Shown here: piece by piece, positions 7,109-9,158 of the stretch | How the letters are laid out: each line of letters opens with the position of its first letter | Position numbering within the stretch: the first letter of the stretch is position 1 | NCBI GenBank assembly: GCA_030598425.1 | Contig: JAUVPY010000063.1 | Span: 1 to 9,158 of the forward strand | Direction of reading: 5' to 3' | Length of the DNA stretch: 9,158 bases | Source: Anaerolineae bacterium | GTDB taxonomy: Bacteria; Chloroflexota; Anaerolineae; 4572-78; NAK82 | Program-made: the position numbers and the translations under genes | Notes under the pieces: generated by a model | What the model was told of the DNA's origin: nothing | Seen by the model: only the letters and a program-made list of their open reading frames with translations | Databases searched by the model: none

Positions 7109-7146
7109 CAAGTTTTCGCGATTGAGTCGCAAATCACGAGAACTTG
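7109..7146. promoter_or_regulatory. 38-bp imperfect palindrome upstream of the promoter
   Basis: Arms CAAGTTTTCGCGATT (7109-7123) and AATCACGAGAACTTG (7132-7146) match at 13 of 15 positions around an 8-bp centre. The element begins 31 bp upstream of the -35 box of the operon promoter, a common place for an activator site or an auxiliary operator. It is longer than expected by chance in a 500-bp region. The binding protein is unknown; the DeoR-family regulator is one candidate. Confidence 0.5.
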
Positions 7147-7247
7147 TTTGACACACCGAACTGGCCTGCTCCGTGACAGAGAGCAGACAAGCGAAGGCAC
7201 AGCCTGCGTGGAGTACTTCCAGTGGCCATGCCCTTGCGTGACGGGAA

Positions 7248-7275
7248 CCGCCCGCGTCGAGCGGGCGGCAGTTTT
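7248..7275 (+). terminator. GC-rich hairpin with plus-strand T-run
   Basis: CCGCCCGC (7248-7255) and GCGGGCGG (7261-7268) form a perfect 8-bp stem with a GTCGA loop, followed on the plus strand by CAG and four Ts (7272-7275). The T-run orientation would end a transcript moving rightwards, although no plus-strand gene is known here. It may instead act as a second barrier for the leftward transcript of the orphan binding protein. Confidence 0.45.
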
Positions 7276-7286
7276 CTGAAGGAACT

Positions 7287-7319
7287 AAAAGCTGGAGGGA
7301 GGAGTTGCCCCCTCCCTCC
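7287..7319 (-). terminator. Rho-independent terminator of the orphan sugar-binding gene
   Basis: GGAGGGAGG (7294-7302) and CCTCCCTCC (7311-7319) form a perfect 9-bp stem with an 8-nt loop. On the minus strand a short T-run (7290-7287) follows after AGC. It lies 18 bp past the stop of the gene at 7338, so the binding-protein transcript probably ends here and does not run into the operon. The T-run is short, so efficiency is uncertain. Confidence 0.7.
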
Positions 7320-7337
7320 GTTTGTGCCCTCTAAGGA

Positions 7338-8615
7338 CTAGAAGTCGAAGTCGTCGATGTTGTTGATGTCGAACTCCTGTGGCGGGCCGAGTACCACCCA
7401 GCGGTTCTCGTCGACTGTGACCGTTCCAATCCTGCCCGCATCGAAGCTCTCACCGGGCACTCCTTCGATCTCGCCCTCGAGCAGCAAGTGCGCCATGTAG
7501 GCGGCCAGGTACCCTTGATCCAGGGGCACCCACAGCGCGAACTTGGGCAGCGTGCCACTCTTGACGTACTGCCGCAACTGGCTCGGCAGGCCCAGGCCGG
7601 TGAGCAAGACCTGGCCAGACAGACCCTGGTCCTCCAGGGCGCGGGCGGCTGCCGCGACACCGACGCTGGTGGGCGAAATGATGCCCTTCAGATCGGGATA
7701 GGACTTGAAGAGCCCCAACGCCTCCTGGTAACTCTTCTGGTCCACGTCGTCACCATAGACCGTGCCGACATACTCCATACCAGCGTACTCGGGCTTCTGC
7801 CACTCATCCAGCATCCACTCGATCCAGGTGTTCTGGTTGGTCATAGTGGCGGCGGCGCTCAGGATGGCGACTTGCCCCTCGCATACACCGGGGCCGCCCA
7901 ACAGCTCGCATATGATGCGCACCTGGCCACGCCCCACGTCCTCAGGATCAGCCTGCTGCTGGAATAGCTGGCGACACTCAGGCAACACATCGGAATCCCA
8001 GGCTACGACCACAATACCTTGATCCATGGCCTTCTGCAGCGTCGGGCACAAAGCCGTATCGTCGTCGGCCGAGACCAGGATCGCATCCACACCCTGAGCG
8101 ATGGCAGCTTCCATCATCTGGATCTGCTCAGCGGCCAGGGGCTGCGCCGGGGCGGTGAAGATGAGCTCATCGCCCAGCTCGGCGGCCGCTTCCTCGCCTC
8201 CTGGTTTGCTGTTCAGCTCAAAGTACGGGATACCCGCCACCTTGCTGATCATGTAGAGTGTATAGCCCCCCTCCATCATCTCGCCGGCGGGTTCCTCCAT
8301 CATCGCACCACCGCGCTCCGCCAGCAAGGCCTGAGCATCGGCGGCGGAGGGAATACACAGCTGCCAGCCGACCTCGATCAGGTCGGGGTTATCGATGGTA
8401 GCGTAGTCACCGCCAGCGGCGTTGGTGGCATCGGAGATGGCCCAGTAGGCCAAAACGTCACCGTAGTACTTGTCGGCCAGCTTGCTCAACCAGTCGTCGG
8501 CCTGGACCAGGTAGTCTTCGTCGCACTCGACCGCTTCCTGAGCGCTGGCCACCGCTACCGGCATTAGCGCCAGCAGCAGCGAGAGCGTTACGAGCAGATA
8601 AAGCAACTTCTTCAT
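7338..8615 (-). CDS. Secreted sugar-binding protein with N-terminal LysM-like module (RhaS-family domain)
   Basis: A 425-aa extracellular protein. Residues 1-25 are a Sec signal peptide with an AxA-type cleavage site (VASA-Q), not a lipobox. Residues 33-90 resemble a LysM module: YLVQADDWLSKLADKYYGD (35-53), an Asn/Pro-containing middle and VGWQLCIP (82-89), with Cys31 and Cys87 placed to form a disulfide. After a Met/Glu/Ala-rich linker (about 91-117) comes a sugar-binding fold with QGVDAILVSADDD (174-186), VVVAWDSD (202-209), the RhaS-like ATMTNQNTWIEWM (256-268) and YGDDVDQKSYQEAL (287-300). It is a paralogue of the operon RhaS. ATG 8615 follows AGGAGG-type sequence. It has no adjacent permease or ATPase and its own terminator, so it may feed the RhaTPQ importer or act as a wall-bound sugar sensor; both are inference. 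Confidence 0.9.
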   Translation of the reverse strand: MKKLLYLLVTLSLLLALMPVAVASAQEAVECDEDYLVQADDWLSKLADKYYGDVLAYWAISDATNAAGGDYATIDNPDLIEVGWQLCIPSAADAQALLAERGGAMMEEPAGEMMEGGYTLYMISKVAGIPYFELNSKPGGEEAAAELGDELIFTAPAQPLAAEQIQMMEAAIAQGVDAILVSADDDTALCPTLQKAMDQGIVVVAWDSDVLPECRQLFQQQADPEDVGRGQVRIICELLGGPGVCEGQVAILSAAATMTNQNTWIEWMLDEWQKPEYAGMEYVGTVYGDDVDQKSYQEALGLFKSYPDLKGIISPTSVGVAAAARALEDQGLSGQVLLTGLGLPSQLRQYVKSGTLPKFALWVPLDQGYLAAYMAHLLLEGEIEGVPGESFDAGRIGTVTVDENRWVVLGPPQEFDINNIDDFDF

Positions 8616-8623
8616 TTGGACTC

Positions 8624-8632
8624 CTCCTCAAG
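8624..8632 (-). promoter_or_regulatory. Ribosome binding site of the LysM-sugar-binding gene
   Basis: The minus strand reads GAGGAGGAG shortly before the ATG at 8615, a strong purine-rich SD at normal spacing. It supports the start that yields a complete signal peptide. Confidence 0.8.
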
Positions 8633-8724
8633 TCTAGATTTGGGAACCGACAGAAACAGCATATGGAACCAAACTTGACAATCTTATCGAATTATGGGCA
8701 TCCCCCCTTTCCTTCCATCACCAA

Positions 8725-9158
8725 CTACCTGCTATCTGCAACACAGCGGAACCCAAGGTCATAGTTGGCAGTCTTGACGACGGCAGCGCTCCGGTTGGAC
8801 CCTCGCAATTGCCTGGGCTCATCGAACCAGCCACCTCCGCGCGTAACGCGTAGATCGGGGCTGTAGAAAGGATCCTCGTAGGTGCTGCCCGGATAGGCGA
8901 GAAACGGACTGCTGGTCCACTCCCAGACGTTGCCGGACATTTCTTCCACTCCGTAGGGGCTGGCACCGCTGGAGAAACTGCCCACAGCCGTTGTACCCCG
9001 TAAGCCGGATGCCTTCCCATTAACCCGTGTTGAGTCCATAGAGGACCCCCAGGGGTAAACCAGTCCGTCGGGACCGCGTGCCGCCTTCTCCCACTCAAAC
9101 TCCGTTGGCAGGCGTTTGCCCATCCACTCGCAGAAGGCCTCGGCGTCGGCGTAGGACA
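8725..9158 (-). CDS. SUMF1/FGE-fold protein, C-terminal part (5' end beyond window)
   Basis: The frame is open through the right edge; the ATG at 9123 is an internal Met, since the residues before it ([11 protein letters not shown]) already match the family. About 143 residues are visible, with hallmark blocks of the formylglycine-generating-enzyme fold: [45 protein letters not shown] and DLGFRCV near the end. True FGE has two catalytic copper-binding Cys in the segment after the GGS/GGG turn. Here that segment ([16 protein letters not shown]) has none, so sulfatase-activating activity is unlikely. Such domains often serve as ligand-binding or effector modules, for example on kinases or other signalling proteins, so the missing N-terminus is needed for a function. 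It ends 109 bp before the LysM-binding-protein gene, in the same orientation; no clear terminator or promoter is seen in the gap. Confidence 0.88.
   Translation of the reverse strand, partial: SYADAEAFCEWMGKRLPTEFEWEKAARGPDGLVYPWGSSMDSTRVNGKASGLRGTTAVGSFSSGASPYGVEEMSGNVWEWTSSPFLAYPGSTYEDPFYSPDLRVTRGGGWFDEPRQLRGSNRSAAVVKTANYDLGFRCVADSR

Larger units (their letters stand above)
6838..7337. other. 500-bp intergenic control region between the orphan binding protein and the operon
   Basis: No protein gene of normal size fits here. From the right it holds a GC-rich terminator for the orphan binding protein (7287-7319), a second hairpin whose T-run faces the opposite way (7248-7275), and a stretch rich in small hairpins (about 7166-7233). 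Further left come a 38-bp imperfect palindrome (7109-7146), a near-consensus promoter (7050-7078), a perfect inverted repeat at the predicted transcription start (7021-7047), and a leader of about 200 nt to the regulator GTG. Its base composition is visibly richer in A and T than the genes, especially at 6950-7150. Confidence 0.8.

Noticed and set aside
8019..8567. Plus-strand open frame of 182 codons
   Set aside because: It is antisense to the LysM-sugar-binding gene, which has a full signal peptide, SD and family motifs.
8616..8724. Promoter for the LysM-sugar-binding gene
   Set aside because: A CATAAT and a TTGTCA are present on the minus strand, but neither has a partner box at proper spacing, so I could not support a call.
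8725..9158. Diversity-generating retroelement target protein
   Set aside because: The FGE fold is shared with such targets, but no reverse transcriptase or template repeat is visible and the C-terminal segment is not enriched in Asn/Tyr-type codons.
1..9158. CRISPR arrays, tRNA or rRNA genes, insertion sequences, prophage or defence genes
   Set aside because: I saw no repeat-spacer pattern, cloverleaf, transposase or terminal inverted repeats; all coding space is explained by metabolism, transport and regulation genes.

Overview
The window looks like chromosomal DNA from a GC-moderate, free-living heterotroph, most likely a member of the Chloroflexota (Anaerolineae or Caldilineae type). The reasons are an A/E/P-rich lipoprotein linker, a LysM-like module fused to a sugar-binding protein, and a Rhizobium-style rhamnose ABC operon led by a DeoR-type regulator. 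This placement is an inference; no rRNA or other marker gene is present. Every protein gene lies on the minus strand, so transcription runs from high to low coordinates. Reading that way: (1) 9158-8725 is the 3' part of a gene for a formylglycine-generating-enzyme-like (SUMF1/FGE-fold) protein, cut by the window edge. (2) 8615-7338 is an orphan sugar-binding protein with a signal peptide, a LysM-like module and a RhaS-type periplasmic-binding domain, followed by a GC-rich terminator. (3) 7337-6838 is a 500-bp intergenic region holding terminators, a near-consensus promoter, two inverted repeats that are candidate operators, and a leader of about 200 nt with a short upstream ORF. (4) 6837 to beyond 1 is one operon: DeoR-family regulator, L-rhamnose mutarotase (rhaM), a uroporphyrinogen-decarboxylase-like protein of unknown role, ABC ATPase (rhaT), two permeases (rhaP, rhaQ), and a lipoprotein sugar-binding protein (rhaS) that runs off the left edge. 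The operon is a complete import module. RhaS captures sugar outside the cell, RhaP and RhaQ form the channel, and RhaT powers it with its twin ATPase domains. RhaM interconverts the anomers, and the DeoR protein probably senses a phosphorylated catabolite. The mutarotase and the RhaSTPQ-type transporter together make L-rhamnose, or a close 6-deoxyhexose, the most likely substrate. The isomerase, kinase and aldolase are not in the window. Translational coupling is visible: a 4-nt ATGA overlap between rhaT and rhaP, and an 11-nt overlap between rhaP and rhaQ once the rhaQ start is corrected to 1911. No established novel defence or mobile system is visible. The less ordinary points are: the UroD-like protein with a changed metal-site pattern; the LysM-fused second binding protein; a stand-alone 13-nt Shine-Dalgarno sequence between rhaQ and rhaS that may stabilise the rhaS message; an in-frame TAG separating a well-placed ATG from the body of the regulator; six heptamer repeats upstream of rhaT; and the operator-like palindromes around the operon promoter.
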